From Nocardia abscessus NBRC 100374 (GTDB taxonomy: Bacteria > Actinomycetota > Actinomycetes > Mycobacteriales > Mycobacteriaceae), in contig NZ_BAFP01000110.1 in the NCBI RefSeq assembly GCF_000308455.1, positions 1-64,000 on the forward strand: a stretch of 64,000 nucleotides of DNA, read 5' to 3'. The translations under genes and the position numbers were made by a program. A model generated the notes under the pieces. It was not told the origin of the DNA. It made no database searches and worked only from the letters and a program-made list of their open reading frames with translations. Shown here piece by piece: positions 51,356-59,594 of this stretch (positions within the stretch are counted from its first letter, which is position 1; every line of letters starts with the position of its first letter).

Positions 51356-52032
51356 GTCTGCTCAAACTGCGCCGCCGCCCGGAACCGGCGGTCGAACTCG
51401 CCCAGCGCGACCGGCAATTGGTGTGGCGGATCGCCGCGCTGCTGCTGGACTACCCGAGCGAGCAGACGCTGGCCATGGTCGACCAATTGGATACCGCCGC
51501 GGCCATATTGCCGGACGAGGTACGCGCACACCTGAACGACTGCCTCGACTACCTGCGGACGACCCCGCCCCTGGAACTCGCCGCCGACTATGTCGCGACC
51601 TTCGACATGCGCCGCCGCGCCAGCCTGCACCTGACCTTCTACGCCTACGGCGACACCCGCAAGCGCGGGATGGCGCTGCTGCGGTTCAAGCACGCCTACC
51701 GGCACGCGGGCGTCGAACTCGGCGACGAGGAGCTGCCCGATCACCTGCCGGTGCTGCTGGAGTTCGCCGCCACCGTCGATCCGATCGGCGGCGAGCGGCT
51801 GCTCGGCGAGCACGTTCCGGTACTGGAGCTGCTGCGACTCTCGCTGGCCGACAACGGCTCTCCTTATGCGGGCGTGCTCGCGGCGGTCGGTGCGACGCTG
51901 CCCCCGCCGACCACCGCCGACCGCAGGCGCATCGCCGAACTCGCCGCCCAGGGCCCGCCCGAGGAGGAAGTCGGGTTGGAGCCCTTCGCGATGGACCCCT
52001 CGCTGTTCGACGGATCGGAAGGCCGACGATGA
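51352..52032 (+). CDS. narJ: Nitrate reductase chaperone NarJ
   Basis: This 226-residue TorD/NarJ-family chaperone helps insert the molybdenum cofactor and Fe-S cluster into NarG before membrane docking. Family features are VWRIAALLLDYPSEQTLAMV, DYVATFDMRRRASLHLTFYA and LPVLLEFAAT. The ATG overlaps the narH stop and its own stop overlaps narI, both by 4 bp. Confidence 0.95.
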   Translation: MSLLKLRRRPEPAVELAQRDRQLVWRIAALLLDYPSEQTLAMVDQLDTAAAILPDEVRAHLNDCLDYLRTTPPLELAADYVATFDMRRRASLHLTFYAYGDTRKRGMALLRFKHAYRHAGVELGDEELPDHLPVLLEFAATVDPIGGERLLGEHVPVLELLRLSLADNGSPYAGVLAAVGATLPPPTTADRRRIAELAAQGPPEEEVGLEPFAMDPSLFDGSEGRR

Positions 52033-52787
52033 ACGCAACGCCGAACCTACCGACCGCGCTGTGGCTGATCCTGCCCTACGTCGCGTTCACCTCGTTCGTG
52101 CTCGGGCACCTGTGGCGCTACCGCAACGACCAGTTCGGCTGGACCACCCGTTCCTCGCAGATGTACGAGAGCCGCCTGCTGCGCCTGGGCAGCCCGCTGT
52201 TCCACTTCGGCATGCTCGGGGTGTTCGGCGGTCACGTGCTCGGCGTGCTGATCCCGGAATCGTGGACGGCGGCGATCGGGATCTCCGAGCACCTCTACCA
52301 CGTGATCGCGGTCGGCGCGGGGTCGGTGGCCGGTCTCGCCGTGCTGGCCGGGGTGGGCATCCTGCTCTACCGCCGGTTCACCGTTGCGGCCGTCCGCAAG
52401 GCGACGACCGGCAACGACAAGCTGATGTACGCGCTGCTGGCCGCCGCGCTGATCACCGGCCTGCTCAACACCTGGGGCAGCAATCTGCTGTGGGGCACCT
52501 ACAACTATCGCGAGACGGTCTCGCCCTGGTTCCGCAGCCTGTTCACCCTGGCCCCGCAGCCCGAGCTCATGGTGGACACCCCGTGGACCTTCCAGCTGCA
52601 CGGATTGGTCGTGCTCGCGCTGATCGGGCTGTGGCCTTACACCCGGTTGGTGCACATGTTCAGTGCGCCGATCGGCTACTTGGTGCGGCCCTACGTGGTC
52701 TACCGCAGCAAGGAATACGACGCTCCCGACAAGCGCCGTTACGCCCGTGCGTGGGACGCTCCCGTGACCCCCGAACGCTGGCGCTGA
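52029..52787 (+). CDS. narI: Nitrate reductase gamma subunit NarI
   Basis: This 252-residue membrane b-type cytochrome with five helices anchors NarGH and oxidises menaquinol. Candidate haem His ligands are in FHFGMLGVFGGHVLG (first pair region) and LHGLVVLALIGLWPYTRLVH. The last gene of narGHJI; no NarK transporter follows. The next gene is convergent, 67 bp away. Confidence 0.95.
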   Translation: MNATPNLPTALWLILPYVAFTSFVLGHLWRYRNDQFGWTTRSSQMYESRLLRLGSPLFHFGMLGVFGGHVLGVLIPESWTAAIGISEHLYHVIAVGAGSVAGLAVLAGVGILLYRRFTVAAVRKATTGNDKLMYALLAAALITGLLNTWGSNLLWGTYNYRETVSPWFRSLFTLAPQPELMVDTPWTFQLHGLVVLALIGLWPYTRLVHMFSAPIGYLVRPYVVYRSKEYDAPDKRRYARAWDAPVTPERWR

Positions 52788-52854
52788 CGGCGCCGTCGAG
52801 CGCGGGACCCCGCCCGGACAACGGCGTCCGAGCGGGGTCTTCGACGCGTGCGGA

Positions 52855-53310
52855 TCAGGCGTTGTCGTAGGCGTCCTGCAGAACCCGGACGTCGAGTTTG
52901 GACATCGACCGCAGGGCGGTGCCGACGGCGATGGTCTTGGCCGGATCGTCACCGCCCATCAGCTTCGGCAGCGCGGAAGGCACGACCTGCCAGGACAGGC
53001 CGTAGCGGTCGGTCAGCCAGCCGCACGGCCCGGGCTCCCCGCCGTCCGCGGTGAGCGCGTCCCACAGCCGGTCGACCTCGTCCTGGGTGCCCACGATCAC
53101 CTGCAGTGACGCGGCGTCGGTGAGCGGGTGGTCCGGCCCGCCGTTCATCAGCGTGACCGCGTGGCCGTCCAGCTCGAGCGAGACGATGAACGCCGAACCA
53201 TCGGAGTTGCGGGAGATGTCTACCACCCGCGAGTTCGGAATCGCCGAGGCGTAGAAGGTGGCGGCTTCCTCGGCGGCGTTGTCGAACCAGAAGAACGTGT
53301 TGACGGACAT
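52855..53310 (-). CDS. PhnB-type VOC protein
   Basis: This 151-residue protein is of the PhnB/3-demethylubiquinone-methyltransferase-like VOC family: TFFWFDNAAEEAATFYASAI, VSLELDGHAVTLMNGGPDHP and GPCGWLTDRYGLSWQVVPSA. Substrate unknown. The ATG at 53310 follows AGGAGC; the longer frame to 53382 adds only non-conserved residues. It converges on narI. Confidence 0.85.
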   Translation of the reverse strand: MSVNTFFWFDNAAEEAATFYASAIPNSRVVDISRNSDGSAFIVSLELDGHAVTLMNGGPDHPLTDAASLQVIVGTQDEVDRLWDALTADGGEPGPCGWLTDRYGLSWQVVPSALPKLMGGDDPAKTIAVGTALRSMSKLDVRVLQDAYDNA

Positions 53311-53630
53311 GTGGTGCTCCTGTGTGGTGTGGTGTGTCCTGCTGTCACCTACCGGTCGGAGCTGCCGGTTCGGCTTCGACATACTTCGGGAAATTTCCCC
53401 GAATTTTTCTCCGGCAGCGTCGACCGCTCTTGGCCAGGTGATCGCTGAAAGCGCTTCGACGTACCGGGAGTTCGCGGCTTTTCGCTGGCAGAACCCATCG
53501 ACCCATTCGGTAACCAGGCATACGCTGATGTTTGGCCTACGTGATGTGGTCTATCCCACTCTTGGGGACATGATGTCTCGACCCCCCCGGCTCCGCCGGT
53601 GCAGCGGTCGAGGCGAGCAAGGAGTGAGCA
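53311..53630. other. 320-bp region with the probable gas-vesicle operon promoter
   Basis: No gene is supported. A weak stress-sigma-like pattern, GTTT (53529-53532), 14 bp and GGTCTAT, lies about 75 bp before the first gas-vesicle gene. This could be a SigB-type promoter, but the -10 part matches poorly. The ribosome site GCAAGGAG precedes the ATG at 53631. Confidence 0.35.
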
Positions 53631-54266
53631 ATGAAAGGTGGAGGAAAAATCGCGCTAGGGGTGGGCATCGGGTATCTGCTCGGCCGCACCCGCAAAATGC
53701 GCTTCGCGTTGTCGCTGGCGGGTGCCGCGATGGCCAAACGGTCGACGGGAACCCCCGGTGATCTGCTCGAGCGCGGGACCTCGCTGCTCAAGTCGTCGCC
53801 GGAGTTGACCCGGATCACCGACACCGTGCGCGGCGAGTTGCTCGGCGCCGCGCGGTCCGCCGCGGTCACCGCGGCGAGCAACCGCCTCGACGCGCTGAAC
53901 ACCAGGTTGCAGCAGGGTTCGACGCTGCTGGCGGACGAGGATCGACGTGGCTCGCGAGCGACCGATTCCGACGAGGACGAGTACGAGGACGAATCGTCCG
54001 AAGACGCGCGCGCGTCGGCCGACGGCGATCTCGAAGACGAGTACGAGGAAGACGAGGACCAGTCCGAACAGGGTGCGGACGAGGACGACGCCGAGCGGCC
54101 CGCCGCGCGGCGCGCTCGCCGACCGAGCACCGCGGGCAGGCGTGCGGCGAGTTCCCGCAGCGCGGACCGTTCGGCCGGTTCGGCGGATCGCAAGCCGTCC
54201 GGGAGTCGTGGACGCCGTAGTCGCACCGATACCGACGACGCCCCCGTGCGTCGCACGAGGAGGTGA
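53631..54266 (+). CDS. Gas-vesicle cluster protein, GvpY-like
   Basis: This 211-residue protein has a short hydrophobic, Gly-rich N-terminus (GGGKIALGVGIGYLLGRTRK), a helical middle and a tail that is first strongly acidic (DEDEYEDESSEDARASADGD) and then Arg/Ser-rich. The N-terminal part resembles YtxH/GvpY-type proteins of Streptomyces gas-vesicle clusters. It is the first gene of the cluster, 6 bp before the GvpZ-like gene. The role in vesicles is unknown; GvpY naming is by position and shape. Confidence 0.6.
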   Translation: MKGGGKIALGVGIGYLLGRTRKMRFALSLAGAAMAKRSTGTPGDLLERGTSLLKSSPELTRITDTVRGELLGAARSAAVTAASNRLDALNTRLQQGSTLLADEDRRGSRATDSDEDEYEDESSEDARASADGDLEDEYEEDEDQSEQGADEDDAERPAARRARRPSTAGRRAASSRSADRSAGSADRKPSGSRGRRSRTDTDDAPVRRTRR

Positions 54267-54272
54267 CCGGAG

Positions 54273-55439
54273 ATGGCCAAGACGTTGCGTGACGCGACAG
54301 CCGGAGTCGGCAAGCTGGCCACCGACACGGCGGGCCGGGCCACCAAAGCCGCGGGCCGGGCGGGATCGACCGCCAAGAAGACAGCCCCACCGCCCACGCC
54401 GACCGGCCTTCTGCAGGAATCGATGCAGAACCTCGCCGGGACCCTGGCCGAACGCGCCGTGTCCGGGCTCACGAACCAGGTGTCGAAGACCGCGGGCCGG
54501 TTGACCGACTACGCCGAAGGGGGCGGAGGGAATCTGCTGTCGGCGCTGACCGGCGTGGAAAAGCTCGCCGGCGGCGCCTCACCGTTCCAGGCGGCCATGA
54601 GCATGGGCAAGAGCAAGATCGGCCACACGCTGCGCGAAGGGTTCCAAACGGCGAAGGAGTCCCTGACCGGCGGCAAGGGCAAGGGTGGTGGCAAGAAGAT
54701 CAAGCTGACCAATATCGTCGAGCACATCGACGTCGGCGTTCCGGTCGACCTGGCCTACGACCAGTGGACCCAGTTCGCGGACTTCCCGAAGTTCACCAAG
54801 AAGCTCGAGCAGGTCGAGCAGACGGCCGACGAGAAACTCAGCTGGACCGGCAAAGTGTTCTGGTCCCGGCGCACCTGGGAATCCACGATTCTCGAGCAGG
54901 TGCCGTTCGAGCGGATCGTCTGGCGTTCCAAGGGCCACAAGGGCTACATCGACGGCGCGGTCACCTTCCACGAGATCGCGCCGGGGCTCACCCGCATCCT
55001 CGTCGTGCTGGAGTACCACCCCAAGGGGTTCTTCGAGAAGACCGCCAACATGTGGCGCGCGGCCGGTCGCCGGTGCCGCCTGGAACTCAAGCACTTCCAG
55101 CGGCACGTCATGACCGAGACCGTGCTGCACCCCGACGACGTCGTGGGCTGGCACGGCGAGATCCGCGACAGCCAGGTCGTCAAGGACGACGAGACCGCAC
55201 GACGCGAGGAAGAGGAGAACGCCGAAGAAGACCACGCGGACGACGAGGGATCCGCGGCGGAGGAGCCGGAGGACGAGGAGCCGGACGAGGAAGACGAAGA
55301 CGAGACCGACGAGCTGGACGCGGACGAGCGAGACGAGGACGAGGAGGACGAATCCGAGCCTTCCCGCCGCCGCCCGGCCGCCCGCCGCCGCACCACGGTG
55401 ACCCGCCGGTCGCGCGAGAGGCGAGGAGCAAACGCATGA
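54273..55439 (+). CDS. SRPBCC protein of the gas-vesicle cluster, GvpZ-like
   Basis: The 388-residue protein has three parts. An Ala/Gly-rich amphipathic N-terminus (1-145) may wrap or anchor. A SRPBCC domain follows (about 150-290) with [36 protein letters not shown] and HHPKG-like [15 protein letters not shown]. The tail is extremely acidic for about 55 residues, then Arg-rich. GvpZ of Streptomyces clusters is of this type. It overlaps gvpA by 4 bp. Confidence 0.7.
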   Translation: MAKTLRDATAGVGKLATDTAGRATKAAGRAGSTAKKTAPPPTPTGLLQESMQNLAGTLAERAVSGLTNQVSKTAGRLTDYAEGGGGNLLSALTGVEKLAGGASPFQAAMSMGKSKIGHTLREGFQTAKESLTGGKGKGGGKKIKLTNIVEHIDVGVPVDLAYDQWTQFADFPKFTKKLEQVEQTADEKLSWTGKVFWSRRTWESTILEQVPFERIVWRSKGHKGYIDGAVTFHEIAPGLTRILVVLEYHPKGFFEKTANMWRAAGRRCRLELKHFQRHVMTETVLHPDDVVGWHGEIRDSQVVKDDETARREEEENAEEDHADDEGSAAEEPEDEEPDEEDEDETDELDADERDEDEEDESEPSRRRPAARRRTTVTRRSRERRGANA

Positions 55440-55849
55440 CCATCGAACCCGCAGGAGGCGCAGGCGGTGGCGGAGCGGGCACGATGGCGCGCCCGAACTC
55501 CTCCAGCCTGGCCGACGTGATCGACACGATTCTCGACAAAGGCCTGGTCATCGACGCGTTCGCGCGTGTGTCGCTGGTCGGCATCGAACTGGTGACCATC
55601 GACGCACGCGTCGTGGTGGCCAGTGTCGATACGTATCTACGATTCGCCGAAGCCGTCAACCGGCTGGAGATCTCCACCAGCGAACCGAAGGGAATCACCG
55701 ACATCGTCGGCGATGTCACCCAGGGCGCGGCGAAGCACAAGACGAGCGGCGCGCTCGAGGCGGCGGGCGAGAAGGTGATGAACTTTCTCGGCGATGTGGA
55801 GGACAAGCGCCAGACCGCGAGCAGGCCCAGGCGCAAGGAGGATCGATGA
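55436..55849 (+). CDS. gvpA: Gas-vesicle structural protein GvpA
   Basis: The main shell protein, 137 residues. The conserved core [20 protein letters not shown], then [20 protein letters not shown] and [18 protein letters not shown], forms the helix-strand-strand-helix ribs of the gas-permeable wall. Unusually it carries a Gly-rich N-terminal extension of about 15 residues and a C-terminal extension of about 60 ([20 protein letters not shown]). The ATG overlaps the upstream stop; an internal ATG at 55484 would give a more standard N-terminus. Confidence 0.92.
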   Translation: MTIEPAGGAGGGGAGTMARPNSSSLADVIDTILDKGLVIDAFARVSLVGIELVTIDARVVVASVDTYLRFAEAVNRLEISTSEPKGITDIVGDVTQGAAKHKTSGALEAAGEKVMNFLGDVEDKRQTASRPRRKEDR

Positions 55850-56607
55850 CTACCGGTCAAGCCTCCGTGTACGTCTACGGCATCGTGCCCGCCGACGTGG
55901 AGCCCGAGCCGCACGCCACCGGTGTCGGCGACCCTCCCGGCGAGGTCGCGGTGGTGCGGCACGGCGAGATCGCCGCGCTGATCAGCACGCTCGAATCGGA
56001 CCGGCCACTGGGCACACCCGATGACCTCACCGCGCACGCCGAGCTGCTGGACGGCTCGGCCGCCGTCGCTCCGGTGCTGCCGCTGCGGTTCGGTGCGGTC
56101 ATGACCGACGCGGAGGCGGTGGAGAACGAACTGCTCGGGGCGAACGAAGACGAGTTCCGCTCCGCGCTGGAGCAGCTCGAGGGCCGCGCGCAGTTCGTGA
56201 TCAGAGGGCGCTACGTCGAGGACACCATCCTGCGGGAACTGCTCGACGAGAACGCCCAGGCCGCCCAGCTGCGCGACGAGATCCGCGACAAACCCGAGGA
56301 CGCCACCCGCAATGCCAGGATCGCGCTGGGCGAGCTGATCAATCAGGCCATCGAGGCCAAGCGAGCCGAGGACACGCACAGGGTGGTCGCCGAACTCGAG
56401 CAGTTCGAGGCACTCGTCAACCAGCGCGACCCCTCCCATGAGGAGGAGGCCGTCCACGTCGCGGTGCTGGTCGAGCTGGAACGGCAGGAACAGCTGGAGG
56501 AAACGCTGCGCCGGCTGGGCGAGGAGTGGGACGGTCGCGTGGAGCTGAACTTGCTCGGCCCCATGGCGGCCTACGACTTCGTGACGAAGCGCACACCCGA
56601 GGGGTGA
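55846..56607 (+). CDS. gvpF: Gas-vesicle assembly protein GvpF
   Basis: The 253-residue GvpF/GvpL-family protein opens [12 protein letters not shown] and contains [40 protein letters not shown] and a C-terminal FLV-type [13 protein letters not shown]. GvpF binds GvpA and helps nucleate or extend the vesicle. It overlaps gvpA by 4 bp. The second family member, GvpL, is encoded at 57582. Confidence 0.92.
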   Translation: MTTGQASVYVYGIVPADVEPEPHATGVGDPPGEVAVVRHGEIAALISTLESDRPLGTPDDLTAHAELLDGSAAVAPVLPLRFGAVMTDAEAVENELLGANEDEFRSALEQLEGRAQFVIRGRYVEDTILRELLDENAQAAQLRDEIRDKPEDATRNARIALGELINQAIEAKRAEDTHRVVAELEQFEALVNQRDPSHEEEAVHVAVLVELERQEQLEETLRRLGEEWDGRVELNLLGPMAAYDFVTKRTPEG

Positions 56608-56610
56608 GAT

Positions 56611-56841
56611 ATGGGTCTTCTCTCGACGATCTTGACATTGCCGGTCGCCCCGGTCCGCGGCGTCATCTGGCTGGGCGAACTGATCCAGGACCAAGTGGAG
56701 CAGCAGCTGCACGATCCCGCCACCATGCGGCGGGAACTCGAGGAGATCGATGCGGCCGCGGCAGCCGGTCAGCTGTCCGAAGAGGAGCGCAAACAAGCGC
56801 AGCAGGCGGTCCTGGATCGCATGACCGGTCGGCAGGCGTGA
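56611..56841 (+). CDS. gvpG: Gas-vesicle protein GvpG
   Basis: This 76-residue protein opens MGLLSTILTLPVAPVRGVIW, the conserved GvpG start, followed by a helical charged region. GvpG is a minor, essential assembly protein that interacts with GvpF and GvpA in haloarchaeal clusters. ATG lies 3 bp after gvpF. Confidence 0.92.
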   Translation: MGLLSTILTLPVAPVRGVIWLGELIQDQVEQQLHDPATMRRELEEIDAAAAAGQLSEEERKQAQQAVLDRMTGRQA

Positions 56842-56869
56842 TCGCGATCGATCGGAAGGAGTGACTCGC

Positions 56870-57202
56870 GTGGCACGCAAGACCACTTCCGACGACTCGG
56901 AGGATGTGCACTCGGCATCGGGCGAATCGTCGTCCCTTTCACCGGTCAGAGCCGCCGCGACGGCGGTCGAACACCTCGTGGAGCTGACTTCCAAGCAGGT
57001 GGAGGGCGTGACGTCGATGGAACCGACCGAGGACGGCTGGACGGTGGAGATCGAGGTACTCGAGGACCGCCGGATTCCGTCGTCCGCGGATATCCTCGCG
57101 CTCTTCGAGGTCGAGATCGATATGGATGGTGAGCTGCTGGCCTACCGCCGAACCAGACGCTATGCCCGCGGCAGCACCGACATCGGAAGGGCTCGGCAAT
57201 GA
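56870..57202 (+). CDS. gvpO: Gas-vesicle protein GvpO
   Basis: This 110-residue protein has a Ser/Asp-rich N-terminus and a conserved core: AATAVEHLVELTSKQVEGVT, EDGWTVEIEVLEDRRIPSSA, DILALFEVEIDMDGELLAYR and RRTRRYARG. GvpO is a small accessory or regulatory protein needed for vesicle formation in several actinobacteria. GTG at 56870 has GGAAGGAG at 8 nt; the upstream GTG at 56861 is too close. It overlaps the next gene by 4 bp. Confidence 0.9.
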   Translation: MARKTTSDDSEDVHSASGESSSLSPVRAAATAVEHLVELTSKQVEGVTSMEPTEDGWTVEIEVLEDRRIPSSADILALFEVEIDMDGELLAYRRTRRYARGSTDIGRARQ

Positions 57203-57585
57203 CGGTGGTCGGCGGCGGATCGTCCGCACCGCAGCCCTTCGGCGGCGAGCATCATTCGACGAACCTCGCCGACATCCTCGAGCGGGTGCTCGACAAGGGC
57301 CTGGTGATCGCGGGCGACATCCAGGTGAACCTACTCGACATCGAACTGCTCACGATCAAGCTGCGGTTGGTGATCGCGTCCTTGGAGACGGCCAAAGCGG
57401 TGGGCATCGACTGGTGGGAGACCGACCCCTGGCTCAACAGCAAGGCCCGCACGCTGGAACGGCAGGATCGCGATCTCGAGCTCGAGAATCGGGAACTGCG
57501 CGACCGGATCGCTCGACTGGAAGCGGCGAGCGAACGCCGTCAACCCATCGAAAGCCGCCGCGAGCCGAGGGAAGAGCAATCGTGA
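57199..57585 (+). CDS. gvpJ: GvpA-related minor shell protein GvpJ
   Basis: This 128-residue GvpA-fold protein has STNLADILERVLDKGLVIAG, DIQVNLLDIELLTIKLRLVI and WWETDPWLNSKA, then a C-terminal coiled coil (LERQDRDLELENRELRDRIA). The DPWL signature marks GvpJ/M/S-type minor proteins. It probably sits at the vesicle tip or nucleation site. Overlaps both neighbours by 4 bp. Confidence 0.9.
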   Translation: MTVVGGGSSAPQPFGGEHHSTNLADILERVLDKGLVIAGDIQVNLLDIELLTIKLRLVIASLETAKAVGIDWWETDPWLNSKARTLERQDRDLELENRELRDRIARLEAASERRQPIESRREPREEQS

Positions 57586-58373
57586 CCGAGGGTCTCGGGG
57601 TTTGGCTGTATGCGGTCACGTCCAGCCGAGGCAACGCGGAGGACGTGGGCGAACTGACCGGGGTCGCGGGAGAGCCGGTGCGCTCGGTGGTCTCGGACGA
57701 TCTGTCCGCGGTCGTCGGCTCGGTGCCGCTGGAGGTGTTCGGCGAGCAGCCGTTACGGCGGAATCTGGAGGATCTCGACTGGCTGGAGGGGACGGCCAGG
57801 GCGCACGACGCCGTCGTGGCGGCCTTGGTGCGCCGCGGTCCGACCGTCCCGCTCCGGCTCGCCACCGTCTTCCGCGACGACGACCGGGTGCGCGACCTGC
57901 TCGATGAGCGGCGGACGGACTTCGCCGCGGCCCTGGCGCTGGTGAGCGGCCGTACCGAGTGGGGCGTGAAAGCCTACGGCGACCGCGCCGCACTCACCGC
58001 CGCCGTGGCCGAGGCTCGCGCCGCGAGCGACAACGCGACAGGCGCGGGCGCGGCCTACCTCGCCCGGCGGCGCGCGCAACTGTCCGCACAGGAAACCGTG
58101 GAACGCGACGCGGCCGAGCGCGCCGAGGAGATCCACACCCGCCTGGTGCACCACGCCGCGGCTGGACGGCGTCAGACGCTTACCGACCCGGCTCTGAGTG
58201 GGCGCCGGGACTGGATGGTGCTCAACGGCACCTACCTCGTGGACGACGACCGCACCGACGACTTCACCGCGACGGTCACCGCGCTCGGCGCCGAATTCCC
58301 CGGTATCCGGCTCGAACTCACCGGCCCGTGGCCGCCGTATTCGTTCGCGGGCGTGGAACGAGAGCCGGCATGA
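57582..58373 (+). CDS. gvpL: Gas-vesicle assembly protein GvpL
   Basis: This 263-residue GvpF/GvpL-family protein has GVWLYAVTSSRGNAEDVGEL, VAALVRRGPTVPLRLATVFR, WGVKAYGD and the final LELTGPWPPYSF. It is the second GvpF/L paralogue, with an interaction-hub role in haloarchaeal clusters. Starts at a GTG overlapping the gvpJ stop; its own stop overlaps the next ATG. Confidence 0.92.
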   Translation: MTEGLGVWLYAVTSSRGNAEDVGELTGVAGEPVRSVVSDDLSAVVGSVPLEVFGEQPLRRNLEDLDWLEGTARAHDAVVAALVRRGPTVPLRLATVFRDDDRVRDLLDERRTDFAAALALVSGRTEWGVKAYGDRAALTAAVAEARAASDNATGAGAAYLARRRAQLSAQETVERDAAERAEEIHTRLVHHAAAGRRQTLTDPALSGRRDWMVLNGTYLVDDDRTDDFTATVTALGAEFPGIRLELTGPWPPYSFAGVEREPA

Positions 58374-58600
58374 GCCGGGTCGCCCAGCACGTCGACGACG
58401 AGCGCCGCGTCGCGCTGGTCGACCTGCTGGACCGGGTGCTGGCCGGAGGCGTGGTGATCACCGGCGACATCAAACTCGCCATCGCGGACGTCGACCTGGT
58501 GCAGATCTCGTTGCGAGCGCTCATCTCCTCCATCAGCACCCTTTCCGCGCCACTCGGGCCCGCGGCGAACCGCGCACTGGAGACGCCCGGCGATGACTGA
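58370..58600 (+). CDS. gvpS: GvpA-related minor protein GvpS
   Basis: This 76-residue GvpA-fold protein has VALVDLLDRVLAGGVVITGD, IKLAIADVDLVQISLRALIS and SSISTL. It is shorter than GvpA and GvpJ and lacks their tails, matching GvpS of Streptomyces clusters in position (after gvpL, before gvpK). Probably a minor or nucleating shell part. Overlaps gvpL by 4 bp and gvpK by 8 bp. Confidence 0.85.
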   Translation: MSRVAQHVDDERRVALVDLLDRVLAGGVVITGDIKLAIADVDLVQISLRALISSISTLSAPLGPAANRALETPGDD

Positions 58601-58892
58601 ATTCGGCGGCATACCACCCCGCATCGACACCGACCCCGAATCCGTCGAGCGCGGGTTGGTCTCCCTCGTCCTCACCCTGGTCGAACTCCTCCGGCAACTG
58701 ATGGAGCGCCAAGCACTCCGCCGCGTCGACGCGGGCGACCTCACCGACACCCAGATCGAACGCATCGGCACCACCCTGATGCTCCTCGAACAACGCATGG
58801 AAGAACTACGCGACCACTTCGGCCTGACCCCCGAAGACCTCAACATCGACCTCGGCCCCCTGGGCACCCTCCTCCCCCGCGACCCGTCTTGA
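58593..58892 (+). CDS. gvpK: Gas-vesicle protein GvpK
   Basis: This 99-residue protein with the GvpK signature has PPRIDTDPESVERGLVSLVL, LRQLMERQALRRVDAGDL and LMLLEQRMEELRDHFGLTPE, then DLNIDLGPLGTLL. GvpK is essential for vesicle formation in other systems; its exact role is unknown. The last gene of the ten-gene cluster. The typical GvpN ATPase is not in the cluster. Confidence 0.93.
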   Translation: MTEFGGIPPRIDTDPESVERGLVSLVLTLVELLRQLMERQALRRVDAGDLTDTQIERIGTTLMLLEQRMEELRDHFGLTPEDLNIDLGPLGTLLPRDPS

Positions 58893-58899
58893 CGTTTCG

Positions 58900-58950
58900 A
58901 GATCAACGGCACGGGGCCGCGAAATTCGCCGAGCAAGCTCTCCACCACAC
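58900..58950 (+). repeat. Partial copy of the repeat at 59397-59461, inverse orientation
   Basis: AGATCAACGGCAC followed after a short gap by AATTCGCCGAG and GCTCTCCACCA mirrors the minus strand of the repeat at 59397-59461, with a few substitutions and one small gap. It lacks the second arm of that hairpin. It lies 8 bp after gvpK. Together the two copies flank the small secreted-protein gene. Confidence 0.65.
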
Positions 58951-59099
58951 CAGTACCAGGTTCCACCTCGGGTATCAGTGCTTTCAACCCGGCGGACGAT
59001 GATCTTCCCGTGCGGCGGCGAGCAGAGTTGGTGGTGTGCAGATGGGGAAAGCCTTCAGAAGTAAGGGTGTCCCCCGCACACTCTGATTGGGGAAGCAAT

Positions 59100-59363
59100 A
59101 TGACTAGCAACAAAATTCGCGCAGCCATAGCAACGGCAGCGCTCGCACCGGTCATCGCCCTCGGCTCAGGCATAGCTACCGCGGCTCCGGCCGAATCTCC
59201 TGTGCCCGCCCAGGTGGCGGACACCTCCCAGCCAGCCCCCGTGCAGGTCGAACCTGTCGCACTAGCGGCGCCGTTCACATTGGGACTCAGCCTGCTCGCA
59301 TTGCCGTTCTGCGCGTTCGCCATCTTCCCACCTGCTGTATTCGGCTGCGTAGTAGCCGTCTGA
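59100..59363 (+). CDS. Small secreted or membrane-associated protein
   Basis: This 87-residue protein starts at ATG 59100 with GGGGAAG upstream. A signal peptide (about 1-30) ends SGIATAAPA. A short Pro/Ala/Gln stretch follows, then a very hydrophobic C-terminus (TLGLSLLALPFCAFAIFPPA, ending FGCVVAV). The two Cys could form a disulfide. No family is recognised. Repeat copies flank it on both sides. Confidence 0.6.
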   Translation: MTSNKIRAAIATAALAPVIALGSGIATAAPAESPVPAQVADTSQPAPVQVEPVALAAPFTLGLSLLALPFCAFAIFPPAVFGCVVAV

Positions 59364-59396
59364 TCGCGAATCTCGACAGCCCTCGGGCCGAACTTC

Positions 59397-59461
59397 AAGA
59401 TCAACGGCACATGGTGGAGAGCTGTTCTCGGCGAATACCGCAGCCATGTGCCGTTGATCTT
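59397..59461. repeat. Perfect 18-bp inverted repeat hairpin
   Basis: AAGATCAACGGCACATGG (59397-59414) and its exact complement (59444-59461) flank a 29-nt loop. It starts 33 bp after the small secreted-protein stop and could serve as a terminator, but there is no U-tract. A diverged half copy lies at 58900-58950. Confidence 0.85.
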
Positions 59462-59594
59462 GTACCTGCGTGCCGAGGCGGTGGGCGCTCGGTGTGGGAG
59501 ACGGCCCGGGCATCCACGGCATCCGGCCCGGCGGCAGCCTGGCGTATGCCTCGGGTCGAGGGGGTCGTCAGAGTGCGGCAGGATTGCGCTCATC

